Assembly: GCA_902787025.1 (NCBI GenBank) | Contig: CADAER010000003.1 | Coordinates: 1-52,542 of the forward strand | DNA length: 52,542 nt | Direction: 5' to 3' | Origin: Oscillospiraceae bacterium | Lineage (GTDB): Bacteria; Bacillota; Clostridia; Oscillospirales; Acutalibacteraceae | Shown: positions 1-9,100 of the stretch, piece after piece | Numbering within the stretch: position 1 is the first letter of the stretch | How the letters are laid out: the number at the start of each line of letters is the position of its first letter | Notes under the pieces: model-generated | The model's database searches: none | What the model was told of the DNA's origin: nothing | Seen by the model: the letters and a program-made list of their open reading frames with translations, nothing else | Program-made: the position numbers and the translations under genes

Positions 1-2
1 AC

Positions 3-128
3 AAAATTATCGTTCATGAAGCAGATAAATCCACAGGCAAACGCACCCAGGCAATTGAAATCGTATTCAACTTTATCGGTCAAATTGCTTTCAACCCCGA
101 AAGCTCCGATTATCCGATTGCAAGTTAA
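3..128 (+). CDS. C-terminal fragment of a large serine recombinase (DUF4368 type)
   Basis: This frame is open from the window edge and stops with TAA. It encodes 41 residues that begin KIIVHEADKSTGKRTQAIE and end in a Phe-Asn-Phe-Ile-Gly segment, the usual extreme C-terminus (DUF4368) of large serine recombinases of Clostridia mobile elements. These enzymes excise and integrate transposons or prophages through an N-terminal catalytic serine domain, which lies outside the window. The fragment is more AT-rich than the genes that follow and is followed by a 12-bp hairpin. I infer that the left edge of the window is the end of an integrated element. The match rests on a short stretch, so the family call is good but not certain. 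Confidence 0.7.
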   Translation, partial: KIIVHEADKSTGKRTQAIEIVFNFIGQIAFNPESSDYPIAS

Positions 129-178
129 GATGCGCCCTAGCAAACCCTATTAAATCAAGAAAAAACAAGTGAAACAAC

Positions 179-217
179 AGAGTCGTGTGACTCGTTTTTA
201 ACAAATCACACGACTCT
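179..217 (+). terminator. Hairpin after the recombinase, likely terminator
   Basis: AGAGTCGTGTGA (179-190) pairs perfectly with TCACACGACTCT (206-217) around a 15-nt T-rich loop. It lies 50 nt after the recombinase stop. No long U-tract follows, so it could equally mark the element end. Confidence 0.5.
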
Positions 218-373
218 ATGACTAAAAAGTTCCTTACAAGGAATTAAGCATGCCTAATTACTGATTAAGGGACCTGCGGTCAGCATTTGTAAGCGGAACG
301 CGGCGGGTTTGTAACCGGGTAAGGGCGGAGCCCTTCCGCAATTATTCATTATTCATTATTAATTAATCAATAA

Positions 374-397
374 AAAAAGCGCCTGCGGGCGCTTTTT
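374..397 (-). terminator. Rho-independent terminator of the parAB-GH101 operon
   Basis: AAAAAGCGCC (374-383), loop TGCG, GGCGCTTTTT (388-397). The stem has A and T tracts on both sides, so it can act in both directions. It sits 10 nt beyond the stop of the minus-strand gene ending at 408. Confidence 0.85.
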
Positions 398-407
398 GTA
401 TGCGGGT

Positions 408-1781
408 TTATTTGCCTTTTATTGCCAGGGCGTGACGGGGGGATATGCCGAGGGATATTCTGCCGTCTTTTATCGGGGTTTCGGTGATGAACTTATTGCC
501 CTCGCGGGTGATTTCGTAAACATCCGCTTTTCCGAAATCCGCGTCGGGGATTTCGAAATCTCCCGATTTTCCGTTTTCCGAATAGGCGATGAACAATGTG
601 TTTTCCTTATCAAGAGGGAGAAGGACGTCGCCGCCCGATTTGAGAACGGCTCCGTTTTTCGTTATTGTTCCCGTCGCTCCCTCGCTTACTATGCCGTCCG
701 AGAAATAAACGGTGAGGTCTTCGCCTTTTTTTTCATAGCTCAGGCGTTCGTGACGGTTGAGATAAAAATAAGGCAGCTGCAATGTGCAGAATTCGCGGAC
801 GAACAGGTCAACCCAGATGTCGGGATCGGTGCCGTTGTTCATCCATATATCCTCGCCGTGCATGGCGCCGTAGAAGGCTTTGAGCTGACGCTTTTCCGTC
901 AGGTGGCCGCTGTAAAGGGCGGGCGGGATGCTTACGCACTCCGCTTCGGTCATACCGCTAGTCCACCAGGTGGCGGCTATTCTGCCGAGGGTGTAAATCG
1001 GAACATCGCGCCAATCGGCTTCGGGGCGGGGTCTGCCGAGGGTCGCGTAGAGTTTTCCTATGGGGTGCCTGAGACTTTCCGTTCTGAGTTCAGCCTCGCG
1101 GTAGGTGTATTCGGAGGTTACATCGATGCCGAGCGAGAGGATGTAGTCGAGCATTTTGTTTCTCGCCTCGTTTTCCTCGTGCACGGTGGTGAGCGGATTG
1201 AGGTTCTGCGCTATGCAGAAATTGTCGATGTGGACGGTTCCCGCCTCGCGCACGGGGACGGTCTGACAGAATCTTTCCCATATCTCTCTGAAAAGTCCGC
1301 TCTCCCAGAAATATTTATAACTCGTCTTGTAAGCGTTTCTGCCGTTGAAAACCTCGATGACGGCGGGTTTTCCGTTGATTCCGTTGACTATCGCGTTCGC
1401 TCTGACAAGGTCGGGGAAGGAGGGCGTTGCCTCGTAAGCGTCGGAGACATTGACATGAAAGCTTACGACGGTGTTGTATTTTTTCGCCTCTTCGATGAGA
1501 TTGTAAAGCGCCTGCCTGCCGTCCGCGTCGTCATCGCTTTTAAGCGCCTCGTTTATGACGTTCATTTCGGGGTAGCAGTCATCGTGGCCGAGCCCCTGCC
1601 AGCCGACGAGGTAAACTATCTTCTTTATTCCCTGCGTTAAATTGTCAACGATTCGGATGATTTCGAGCGCCTGACGGAAGCTGATGAGCACCTGAGAGCG
1701 GTTGTTCTCAAAGTCGGGCTTCGCGAGAAACATCTTCATCCACAGAGTCTGCGAATAGTCGTAATTCCATTTTGGAATCAT
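408..1781 (-). CDS. GH101-like glycoside hydrolase (endo-alpha-N-acetylgalactosaminidase-related)
   Basis: The protein has 457 residues and no signal peptide or membrane segment. Near residue 57 it carries VYLVGWQGLGHDDCYPEMN, which resembles the start of the GH101 (endo-alpha-N-acetylgalactosaminidase) barrel, where a similar Gly-Trp...Gly-His-Asp segment follows the first strands. Further barrel-like strands include a His-Val-Asn strand (about 107-111) and a His-Ile-Asp-Asn-Phe segment (about 183). The last 110 residues look like a beta-sandwich. Characterised GH101 enzymes are far larger and secreted and cut the O-glycan core from mucin, so this short cytoplasmic form is unusual and its substrate is unknown. 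It is the last gene of the parAB operon, 14 nt after the cupin gene, with an AAGGAG site before ATG. Confidence 0.55.
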   Translation of the reverse strand: MIPKWNYDYSQTLWMKMFLAKPDFENNRSQVLISFRQALEIIRIVDNLTQGIKKIVYLVGWQGLGHDDCYPEMNVINEALKSDDDADGRQALYNLIEEAKKYNTVVSFHVNVSDAYEATPSFPDLVRANAIVNGINGKPAVIEVFNGRNAYKTSYKYFWESGLFREIWERFCQTVPVREAGTVHIDNFCIAQNLNPLTTVHEENEARNKMLDYILSLGIDVTSEYTYREAELRTESLRHPIGKLYATLGRPRPEADWRDVPIYTLGRIAATWWTSGMTEAECVSIPPALYSGHLTEKRQLKAFYGAMHGEDIWMNNGTDPDIWVDLFVREFCTLQLPYFYLNRHERLSYEKKGEDLTVYFSDGIVSEGATGTITKNGAVLKSGGDVLLPLDKENTLFIAYSENGKSGDFEIPDADFGKADVYEITREGNKFITETPIKDGRISLGISPRHALAIKGK

Positions 1782-1795
1782 AGTTAATCTCCTTT

Positions 1796-2143
1796 TCAGG
1801 CGTAAACGATGAGGGCGATTATATCAACGGTTTCATCCGTGCGGTTCGCTATTGAGTGGGAGGTTTCGGCGGGGCAGACAAGGACGTCGCCGGGTTTCGC
1901 GTCAACCCATTTGTCGCCGTCCTTATAGGTCGGGCAGCCGCGTTCGACCACGAAAATCTCGCTGTCGCCCTCGTGAACGTGTTCGCCTATTGAGCAGCCG
2001 GGTTCGAGGGTGATTCTCGCGAAGAGTCTGCCCTTGCCGAGCAGTTCATCCTTGCCGGTGAAGTTTGTGATTTTTACGGTGCCGTCGCCGTCGCGCATAT
2101 GCTCTCTGAGTTCAACCTTGCAGTCTTTTTCTTTGATTACCAT
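1796..2143 (-). CDS. Small cupin-domain protein
   Basis: A 115-residue single cupin barrel. The metal-binding first motif is seen as GCSIGEHVHEGDSEIFVVERG (residues about 49-69; His-x-His with a downstream Glu), and the second motif is PGDVLVCPAETSHSI (about 84-98), with its histidine. Family members bind a metal and a small ligand such as a sugar or a carboxylate, or act as sugar isomerases or dioxygenases; the exact role is not evident. Its start codon overlaps the end of the metallophosphoesterase by 7 nt and is preceded by GGAGG, so the two are translationally coupled. The next gene is a glycosidase-like enzyme, which hints at a sugar ligand. Confidence 0.8.
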   Translation of the reverse strand: MVIKEKDCKVELREHMRDGDGTVKITNFTGKDELLGKGRLFARITLEPGCSIGEHVHEGDSEIFVVERGCPTYKDGDKWVDAKPGDVLVCPAETSHSIANRTDETVDIIALIVYA

Positions 2144-3498
2144 ATTAATCCTCCGTATTTATCCACGCGGTATGCGATAAATGTGATTTCGGGAGAGGTC
2201 GCGGTCTTGCGGTAGGCGGTTTCCGCTTTCGCGGTGAGGGTGTAGGTTTTGCCGCTTTCGAGCGTGTCCGCGCCTATGCGGAAATCGGCGGTGCTGTCGT
2301 CGTCGAACACGAAATAGTCGTCGACGAATTTGTCGGAGAATACCTGTTTTCCGCTTTCATCCTTTATTGTTACGGTGTAGTTGTGGACAATGTAGCCTTC
2401 GGCGGGCTGCGCCTCGTCAAAGGAGATTATCCACTCGCCGCCGTCGTTTTTGTATGCGGTCGCCTGCATATCCTCAGCGAATACGGGGGCCTCGTCGTGA
2501 GCCTTCATATTCTTGTAGGTGTATGCGAAGGTGTCGGGATCGTTCGCGTTTTCGATATAATAATCGCAGAAATAGGTGTCGGAGTATAAATCGTAGCCGC
2601 GGATGCGCACGCTGCCGTCGCTGTCCGCCTCGACTACGGTTATCTGCGCTGCCTTTTCGTAGCCGTCGGGATGATGGCCGGGCAGGAGGTTCTTGTCGGT
2701 TTCAAATGTAGCCATGGCGCCGCAGCCTACAGTTGTGTATTTCGTCTGCAGGATGCTTCTCGGGTCGTTCATCGGGAAGTGGGAGTGACCGGAGAAATCG
2801 ACGATGCCGGGGTGTTTGTTGAATATGGGGTTGAGCTGGGGGTCGCCCCAGTAGGTGCTGCCGTAAACGGTTCCCCAGGCGTGGGGATGCTGGAAGACGA
2901 ACACGGGTTTCGTTCCCGATTTCTTCTGCGCCTGAGTGATGGAGTCGTCAAGCCATTTGAGGCTTGAGGGGGTGAAGGTCCACTCGGTCATTGAGCGCTC
3001 GCCCGAAAAGGCGACGAACTGAAAACCGTTTATATCCGTTACGGTGTCGGGCTCGTGCTCGAAATATTTTACAAAATACTCTTTGTAGTTGTCATTCTTG
3101 AATTCGTGGTTGCCGTGGATGTTTACGAGGGTTGTTTCCTCACGGACGTGTTCTTTGAGAGTCGCCGCGTAATTCGCGTAATCGCCTTCGCCGCCGATGC
3201 TGGAGAAATCGCCGAGGCCGAAAAAGCCGTCAACGCCCGCGTAGGTTTCGTCATTGTCAAACAGCTCGTAGGCTGTGTCAACGGCGTCCGCTATATTGTC
3301 GTTGCGGTTGTGGGAATCGGTGAAGAGAACGACGCGCACTTCGGGGACGAAATCCTTGGGCGTTTCGGGGAAATCCGCGACGGTTCCGCCCGCTATCATC
3401 ATAAGCTGGGAGGGCAGAACAACTGTGAGGACCATAAAGATGCCGAAAACGACGCCGACAATCCAGTTCTTTATTTCAATAAGTGTTCCCATATCCAT
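2137..3498 (-). CDS. Membrane-anchored calcineurin-like metallophosphoesterase
   Basis: The protein has 453 residues. An N-terminal membrane segment (about 12-36) anchors an extracytoplasmic phosphoesterase domain. The dinuclear-metal motifs are complete: D61-x-H63 (FTDSHNR), G-D97 (GLGDFSS), G129-N-H-E (HGNHE), a histidine in FQHPH, and a final SGHSHF. A beta-sandwich-like C-terminal domain (from about 345) ends with fibronectin-like strands. The family hydrolyses phosphomonoesters or diesters such as nucleotides or wall polymers; the substrate here is unknown. It lies 12 nt after parB with AAGGAG before the start. A second anchored metallophosphoesterase is at 23157-24161, but the two are not close copies. 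Confidence 0.85.
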   Translation of the reverse strand: MDMGTLIEIKNWIVGVVFGIFMVLTVVLPSQLMMIAGGTVADFPETPKDFVPEVRVVLFTDSHNRNDNIADAVDTAYELFDNDETYAGVDGFFGLGDFSSIGGEGDYANYAATLKEHVREETTLVNIHGNHEFKNDNYKEYFVKYFEHEPDTVTDINGFQFVAFSGERSMTEWTFTPSSLKWLDDSITQAQKKSGTKPVFVFQHPHAWGTVYGSTYWGDPQLNPIFNKHPGIVDFSGHSHFPMNDPRSILQTKYTTVGCGAMATFETDKNLLPGHHPDGYEKAAQITVVEADSDGSVRIRGYDLYSDTYFCDYYIENANDPDTFAYTYKNMKAHDEAPVFAEDMQATAYKNDGGEWIISFDEAQPAEGYIVHNYTVTIKDESGKQVFSDKFVDDYFVFDDDSTADFRIGADTLESGKTYTLTAKAETAYRKTATSPEITFIAYRVDKYGGLIW

Positions 3499-3510
3499 AT
3501 CGGTATCTCC

Positions 3511-4383
3511 TTAACCGAGTTTTCCGAGAGCCTTCGCGATTCTCGCGAGGTCGTCCTTGCCGTAGAAATCTATCTGAAGAGTGCCGTTTTCCTTGCCTGC
3601 CGCGGTCAGGACCTTCGTCTTTCTGCCGAGAGCGGTTTCGAGCGAGAGTTCGACCTCGTCAAAATAGGAGTCCCTCGACGAAGCGCGGGGGGCTGTTTTC
3701 TTTTTGGGCGCAGCCGAAAGGGTTTTGACGAGTTTTTCGGTTTCGCGCACCGAGAGTTTTTTGGAAATTATCGTTCTCGCGGCTTCGATTATCGTTTCGT
3801 CGTCGTCAAGTCCCGCGAGCGCTCTCGCGTGGCCGGCGGAAAGTTCGCCCGACGACAGGCTTTTAAGCACCTGTTCGGGAAGTTTCAGAAGCCTCATAGC
3901 GTTTGAGACGGCGGGGCGCGATTTGCCCACGCGCTCGCTTACCTGCTCCTGGGTAAGACCGAAGTCATCCATAAGCTTGCGGAAGCCCTGAGCCTCTTCG
4001 ACGGGGTCGAGGTCGGCTCTTTGCAGGTTTTCGACCAGCGCGAAGACCGCCGCCTCCTCGTCGGACATCTCCTTTATTACAACGGGGACTTCGCTTACGC
4101 CCGCGATGCGAGCGGCTCTCCAGCGGCGTTCGCCCGCCACGAGACGGTATGAGCCGTCGGGCATCGGACGCACGAGAAGAGGCTGAAGAACGCCGTGCTT
4201 CGCTATGCTCTGCGCGAGTTCGGTGAGTTTTTCATCGTCGAAGTTCTTGCGGGGCTGTTCGCGGTTTGGAACAATATCCGTAAGTTTCAGACGAACGGAC
4301 GCGCTCGAGGAGAGATCCTCTGTCGCGTTATCAATAAACAGGGCGTCTATGCCCTTGCCGAGACCGCCTTTTTTTGCTGCCAT
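3511..4383 (-). CDS. parB: Chromosome-partitioning protein ParB (Spo0J)
   Basis: The 290-residue protein starts with the typical KKGGLGKGIDALF segment that binds and stimulates ParA. The ParB/Sulfiredoxin CTPase domain follows (about 35-125), with NREQPRK and the GERRWRAAR box. Then comes the helix-turn-helix region that reads parS (about 130-190, LTQEQVSERVGKSRPAVSN), and a dimerising C-terminus. ParB loads on parS sites near the origin, slides as a CTP clamp and recruits ParA and SMC. The gene is 16 nt downstream of parA with AGGAG before ATG. The usual neighbours rsmG/gidB and noc are absent here. Confidence 0.96.
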   Translation of the reverse strand: MAAKKGGLGKGIDALFIDNATEDLSSSASVRLKLTDIVPNREQPRKNFDDEKLTELAQSIAKHGVLQPLLVRPMPDGSYRLVAGERRWRAARIAGVSEVPVVIKEMSDEEAAVFALVENLQRADLDPVEEAQGFRKLMDDFGLTQEQVSERVGKSRPAVSNAMRLLKLPEQVLKSLSSGELSAGHARALAGLDDDETIIEAARTIISKKLSVRETEKLVKTLSAAPKKKTAPRASSRDSYFDEVELSLETALGRKTKVLTAAGKENGTLQIDFYGKDDLARIAKALGKLG

Positions 4384-4399
4384 TTCAATCTCCTGCCCT

Positions 4400-5167
4400 T
4401 CACTGACTGTTTCTTTCCGCGAATTCCTCGGCGAGCGCTGTGTATGCCGCGGCTCCGCGAGATGATCTGTCGTAATAGATTACGGGTTCGCCGTAGCTCG
4501 GCGCTTCGCTCAGACGGACATTGCGGGGAATGACCGTTGAATAAACCTTTTTCGGGAAGCAGCGTTTTACTTCCGCGACAACCTGCTGGGTGAGGTTGAG
4601 TCTGCCGTCATACATCGTGAGGACCACGCCCTCCATTTCGATATATGGGTTGTAGAGCCTTTTGACCGTGCGCACGGTGTTGACGAGCTGTGAAAGCCCT
4701 TCGAGAGCGTAGTATTCGCACTGGATGGGAACAAGAAGAGAGTCCGCCGCCGTGAGCGCGTTCACCGTGATAAGCCCCAGAGAGGGTGGGCAGTCGAGGA
4801 AGATGAAATCGAAATCATCCCTGACGGGAGCCAGCGCGATTTTAAGCCTGGATTCCCGTTTCTCGACGGAGGCGAGTTCGAGTTCCGCGCCCGCGAGTTC
4901 CATATTCGAGGGCATAATGAACACGTTTTCGTAAGGCGTGCTGAGTATGACATCCTTCGCGGGAGCGCCGTTTACGAGAGCGTCGTAGGCGGACGCCGTG
5001 AGCCCTCTTTTGTTTATTCCGAGACCGCTTGTCGAATTGCCCTGAGGGTCAACATCCGCCAGCAGCACTCTTTTGCCGAGCGCTCCGAGGCAGGCGGCGA
5101 GGTTGACGGCGGTGGTGGTTTTGCCTACTCCGCCCTTCTGGTTGACAAGCGCGATTATTTTACCCAT
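4400..5167 (-). CDS. parA: Chromosome-partitioning ATPase ParA (Soj)
   Basis: The 255-residue MinD/ParA-type ATPase has the deviant Walker A motif KGGVGKTT (residues 11-18), the A-prime motif DVDPQGN (about 40) and the Walker B-like strand FIFLDCPPSLG. It binds the nucleoid as an ATP dimer and, with ParB, separates origins. I start at the ATG in MGKIIALVNQ (5167), which has AAAGGATG about 8 nt upstream. The frame stays open further upstream, but those 24 residues lack similarity to the family and the extension has no good ribosome site. It is the first gene of a five-gene minus-strand operon. Confidence 0.96.
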   Translation of the reverse strand: MGKIIALVNQKGGVGKTTTAVNLAACLGALGKRVLLADVDPQGNSTSGLGINKRGLTASAYDALVNGAPAKDVILSTPYENVFIMPSNMELAGAELELASVEKRESRLKIALAPVRDDFDFIFLDCPPSLGLITVNALTAADSLLVPIQCEYYALEGLSQLVNTVRTVKRLYNPYIEMEGVVLTMYDGRLNLTQQVVAEVKRCFPKKVYSTVIPRNVRLSEAPSYGEPVIYYDRSSRGAAAYTALAEEFAERNSQ

Positions 5168-5227
5168 AGTTATCATCCTTTTCGTTGCTGTCCGGGCTGA
5201 CGGCGCGAGCCGCCGCCCTGAAATATG

Positions 5228-5256
5228 AGTATAACACATTGTTTTATAAAAATAAA
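5228..5256 (-). promoter_or_regulatory. Candidate promoter of the parA operon
   Basis: On the minus strand TATACT (5233-5228) is preceded at 17 nt by TTTATT (5256-5251). The -35 is weak. It lies in the AT-rich divergent gap between parA and rlmB, about 60 nt before the parA start. Confidence 0.4.
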
Positions 5257-5302
5257 GATTTTTCGTATTTAAGGATAAAATAAAAAATTTTTTAAAATAC
5301 TA

Positions 5303-5331
5303 TATGCAATACAAAAATTGTGTGATATAAT
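5303..5331 (+). promoter_or_regulatory. Candidate promoter of rlmB
   Basis: A perfect TATAAT at 5326-5331 in the context TGTGATATAAT. The -35 position (5303-5308, TATGCA) is poor, so the TG upstream of the -10 may compensate. It lies 50 nt before the rlmB start. Confidence 0.5.
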
Positions 5332-5380
5332 ACATCTTGTATTGTTATTTTTCGAGACAACAACTTGTAGGGGGTGCCGT

Positions 5381-6115
5381 ATGCAGAACGAAGAAGGGCT
5401 TATCGTCGGAAGAAACGCGGTGACGGAAGCGCTCAAAAGCGGTCGCGAGATTGACACCCTCTTTGTAGCGAAGGGCGAGAGAAGCGGCAGCATCGGTAAA
5501 ATTATCGGGCAGTGCCGCGACGCGGGCGTTACCGTAAAGGAGGTTGACTCCCGCAAGCTTGACAAGATGTGCTCGGGAGCGAATCATCAGGGCGTTGCCG
5601 CCTTCGCCGCCGTTCACGAATACGGCACGGTTGAGGATATGCTGAAAAAGGCGGAGGAAAAAGGCGAGCGCCCGTTCATCATCGTATGCGACGAGATTGA
5701 GGACCCGCACAATTTAGGCGCGATTATCCGCACGGCGGACGCCTGCGGGGCTCACGGAGTGATTATTCCGAAGCGCAGGGGCGTGTCGCTGACCTACGCT
5801 GTGGGAAAGGTGAGCGCGGGCGCTGTCGAGTATGTTACGGTGGCGAGAGTTCCGAACCTCGCGGCAGAACTTGAGGATTTAAAGAAAAAAGGCTTCTGGG
5901 TTTACGGAGCGGATATGGGCGGAAAGCCCTGGAACGAGCAGGATTATTCGGGCAGCGTCGCCCTTGTGATAGGCTCGGAGGGCAGAGGACTCAGCCGCCT
6001 TGTCAAAGAGAAATGCGATTTCATCGTTTCCCTGCCGATGAGGGGGCAGATAAACTCCCTCAACGCTTCCGTGGCGGCGGGAATACTTATGTATAAAGTT
6101 ACCGAAAACAGATAA
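5381..6115 (+). CDS. rlmB: 23S rRNA 2'-O-ribose methyltransferase, TrmH/SpoU family (RlmB-like)
   Basis: A 244-residue SPOUT methyltransferase. The N-terminal substrate-binding domain starts LIVGRNAVTEAL (about 6-17). The catalytic knotted domain carries motif 1 (NLGAIIRTADACG, about 121), motif 2 (LVIGSEGRGLS) and motif 3 (LPMRGQINSLNASVAAGI). This set fits RlmB, which methylates G2251 of 23S rRNA from S-adenosylmethionine, although paralogous TrmH enzymes are hard to tell apart. The start is the ATG at 5381 after an AGGGGG site; the frame extends 21 codons further up but that stretch overlaps the promoter. It is divergent from parA and 14 nt ahead of the next gene. Confidence 0.85.
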   Translation: MQNEEGLIVGRNAVTEALKSGREIDTLFVAKGERSGSIGKIIGQCRDAGVTVKEVDSRKLDKMCSGANHQGVAAFAAVHEYGTVEDMLKKAEEKGERPFIIVCDEIEDPHNLGAIIRTADACGAHGVIIPKRRGVSLTYAVGKVSAGAVEYVTVARVPNLAAELEDLKKKGFWVYGADMGGKPWNEQDYSGSVALVIGSEGRGLSRLVKEKCDFIVSLPMRGQINSLNASVAAGILMYKVTENR

Positions 6116-6129
6116 ACGGGGTGATAGGT

Positions 6130-9100
6130 ATGGAAAAAGACAATCTGAATTTTGACCTCGACGCTCTTCTGGAGGAGGCGAAAGGCTATTCCTCCGGCGA
6201 AAGCGCGCCCGCGGCTTCCGCCGCGGCGGCGGGGAGCTGGTCCCTCGACGATATTGATGCTCTGATAGCGGGGCTTGACGAGCCCGCGAAGCCCGCCCCC
6301 ATAAAAGAGGAGAAGGAAGAAAAAGCGGAAGAAGAGCCTGAATACGAAGCGAAGCAGATAAAGGAATTCCCCGACGAGGATGTTCCCGTCAAGGAATATT
6401 TCCGCAAGGACGCGAAGCCCGAACCCGTGGCGATTGAACCCGCAGCGGAAGAAGAGCCCGAAAAAGAGGAAGAGAATGACGGAGAGCCGTCGTTCCTTTA
6501 TGACAGCGAAATGTCGGAGGCTGAAATCGACAGCCTTGTGTCATCGCTTTTCGGCGATTTTATGCCCGACACCCCGAAGGCGGAAGAAGCCGTGAAAGCC
6601 GTTGAGGATGAGGACGACGAGCCTGCCACGCAGATTTACGAAAACGAAAAGCCTGTGACCGCGCCTGTTGAAAAGGCGGAGGAGGAGCAGGAAAAATCCG
6701 AGCCCGAAAAAGCCGCTCCCGTGAAAGAGGAGCCCGAAAAGAAGGGCGCTTCTCAGAAGACGGCGGAAATTCCGACAGCCCCTCTCTATGAAGACGTTTA
6801 CTCGGGAGCCGAGCCCGGCCCCGTTGACATAAGCGATGTTCCCGTAAAGCAGGAGGAGCCCGTTGAGATTCCTCCCGAAAAGCCGAAGGGGGAAATACGC
6901 GAGTTTTCCCGTTCGAAAGCAAACGCGAACAAGCTCGCGGGCATGGTAATAAACGATTTTGTTCCGAAAAAGAAGGAAGAGGAAAAGACAGACCCCGACA
7001 GGATACCCGATTACGACCCGCTCGCCGTGTATATGGCGGCTCAGAAGGAGAGCGAAGAGGCGGGTATGGAGACGGACGAAAACAGAGAGAGTTTCTTAAA
7101 CCCGATGAAGCTCGAGGATACGGCGGAAATCGACAATGATTTTTTAGAGCCGATTGACAAGCCGGGCATCCTGTTCAAAAAGAATCAGTATGAAATGACC
7201 TCCGACCTTGACCCGCTGCCGATAGTTATTTCGGCGGACAAGGCGAAGGCCGTTGACCGCACGAGAGTTGCGACAACGAAGAAAGAGCCCGCGCCCGAGG
7301 AGATAAAGGACGAGGAATTCCCCGGTCAGATAAAGCTTTCGGGCTTCGAGCCCGTCCCCGAGGAATCGCTGCCCGACAACACGAGCGAGGCGGAGCTTGA
7401 AGCGATGCTCAGCGAATCCAGACGCCACAAGGCGAAGGATTTCATCGTTTCCTCCGAGGAGATTGACGGAGAGCCCGAGGAAATCGACGGCATATCGTTC
7501 GAGAAAATAGCGGACGAGACGGCTCCCGCCGAAGAAAGCCCCGCTCCCGTGAAAAAGAAAAAGCCGAAAAAGCAGGGGAACGGCAGAAGGCTGTATTCGC
7601 TCGGCAAACCCCTGCCCGAATACAACGAGCCGGGGGACCGCAGGCATGTTCACTCCTCGCTCAACGCGGCGGGTATCATATGTTTAAGACAGCTTCTCAT
7701 TGACGCGCTTATCGGCATAGTGCTTTTCATATTCAATATGGTGGCGGCTTTTTCGGAGACCGACATCTTCTGCCGCGGCGGAGCGGGCTACTACATAGCG
7801 AACGCGGTGCTGCTCATAATAGCGGCGGTATTCAACAGCAGAATTCTTATGTCGGGCTTCAACGCGATATTAAGGGGCGAGCCTGACGCGTCCGCGGCGG
7901 CGACGGCGGTGAACGCTCTCATCTTCCTGCATATCACCGTTTCGGCGGCTGTTGAGATAAGGCAGGGCGGAGACACTCCCGTTTTCGCGATGCTCGGCGT
8001 GCTGGCGTTCGCGGCTGTGAGCGCGGCGGATTATTTCAACGCCAGACGCATAATCAAGAATTTCGAACTCTGCGCTTATAAATATGAAAAGAAGCTTTAC
8101 ACAATACACGATTTTGAGGATGAAAACGAGATAAGGGAACTCAGCCGCGGCATTATGCTTGACAGAGCGGACCTGCTTTACTCCTCGCAGACCGATTTTC
8201 CCGAAGGCTTTATGAGATATTCGGGCAGCGGTCAGACGGAAATCAGGGCGGTCAAGAGAGTTCTTCCCGTAGCGGGAGTGGCGGCGATAGTCACGGCGGC
8301 GGTCAGCGCCTTCATTTCGAGAGACGGTCTCGCGGCTTTCACCGCGGCTGTCGGAGCGTTCGGTTTATGCGCTCCGCTGTTCGCCTCGTTCATCCCCGCT
8401 GTGTCGCTCAACTCGGCGGGCAAGGCGCTCAACAAGGACGGCGCCTTCGTTTCGGGACTTGATTCTGCCGCGGAATTCACGAACACAAACGGCGTTGTGC
8501 TTGACAGCGGCGACATCTTCAACCGCACGAAATGCCGTATGCACGGTATGGTCGATTTCAAACAGATAAGAATGGACGACCTGCTTGTTTACGCGGCGGC
8601 TCTTGTTATAAAATCGAACGGACCTCTGCGCGAGTGCTTCGAAAACGTGATAAGCGAGGACCACAACCTGCTTCCGACGGTCCGCGACCTCGCTTACGAG
8701 GACAAGCTCGGCGTTTCGGCGAGGATTCACTCGCAGAAGGTGCTTCTCGGCAACAGAACGCTGCTTGAAAATCACGGCGTGAACGTTCCCGACATATCGC
8801 TGGAGGAAAAATACACCTCAACGGGCAAGCGCGCCCTTTACCTCGCGGTTTGCGGAAAGCTCGCCGCCATGTTTGTTGTGAGCTACGCGGTTGACCTTAA
8901 TCTGCGCCCCTACTTCAAAAAGCTGGAGGACGCGGGCATTTCGATAATCGTTCGCACGAACGACGTAAATGTTACGGAGGATCTGCTCTCACGCGGGTTC
9001 GGTCTTCCCAAAACCGCTTTCTGCGTTCTGGGCAGTGTGGCGGGCAGGCTCTTCGCGCGCAGGCGCAATGAGGTTTCACCCTCCGCTCCCGCGAAGCTGG

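Larger units (their letters stand above)
129..407. other. Intergenic region between recombinase tail and GH101-like gene
   Basis: No gene is seen here. The stretch holds the 12-bp hairpin at 179-217, an AAGGG/CCCTT mini-hairpin near 319-333, an AT-rich tract made of repeated ATTATTC units near 340-366, and the terminator at 374-397. Base composition shifts from AT-rich to GC-rich across it, consistent with the junction of a mobile element and the chromosome. Confidence 0.5.

Noticed and set aside
396-1640. Long open frame opposite to the GH101-like gene
   Set aside because: It is a mirror of GC-rich codons in the real gene on the other strand. It has no ribosome site, and its sequence is low in recognisable domains.
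5168-5380. Possible origin of replication next to parA
   Set aside because: No cluster of DnaA boxes (TTATCCACA) or parS-like palindrome was seen, and rsmG/dnaA genes are absent.
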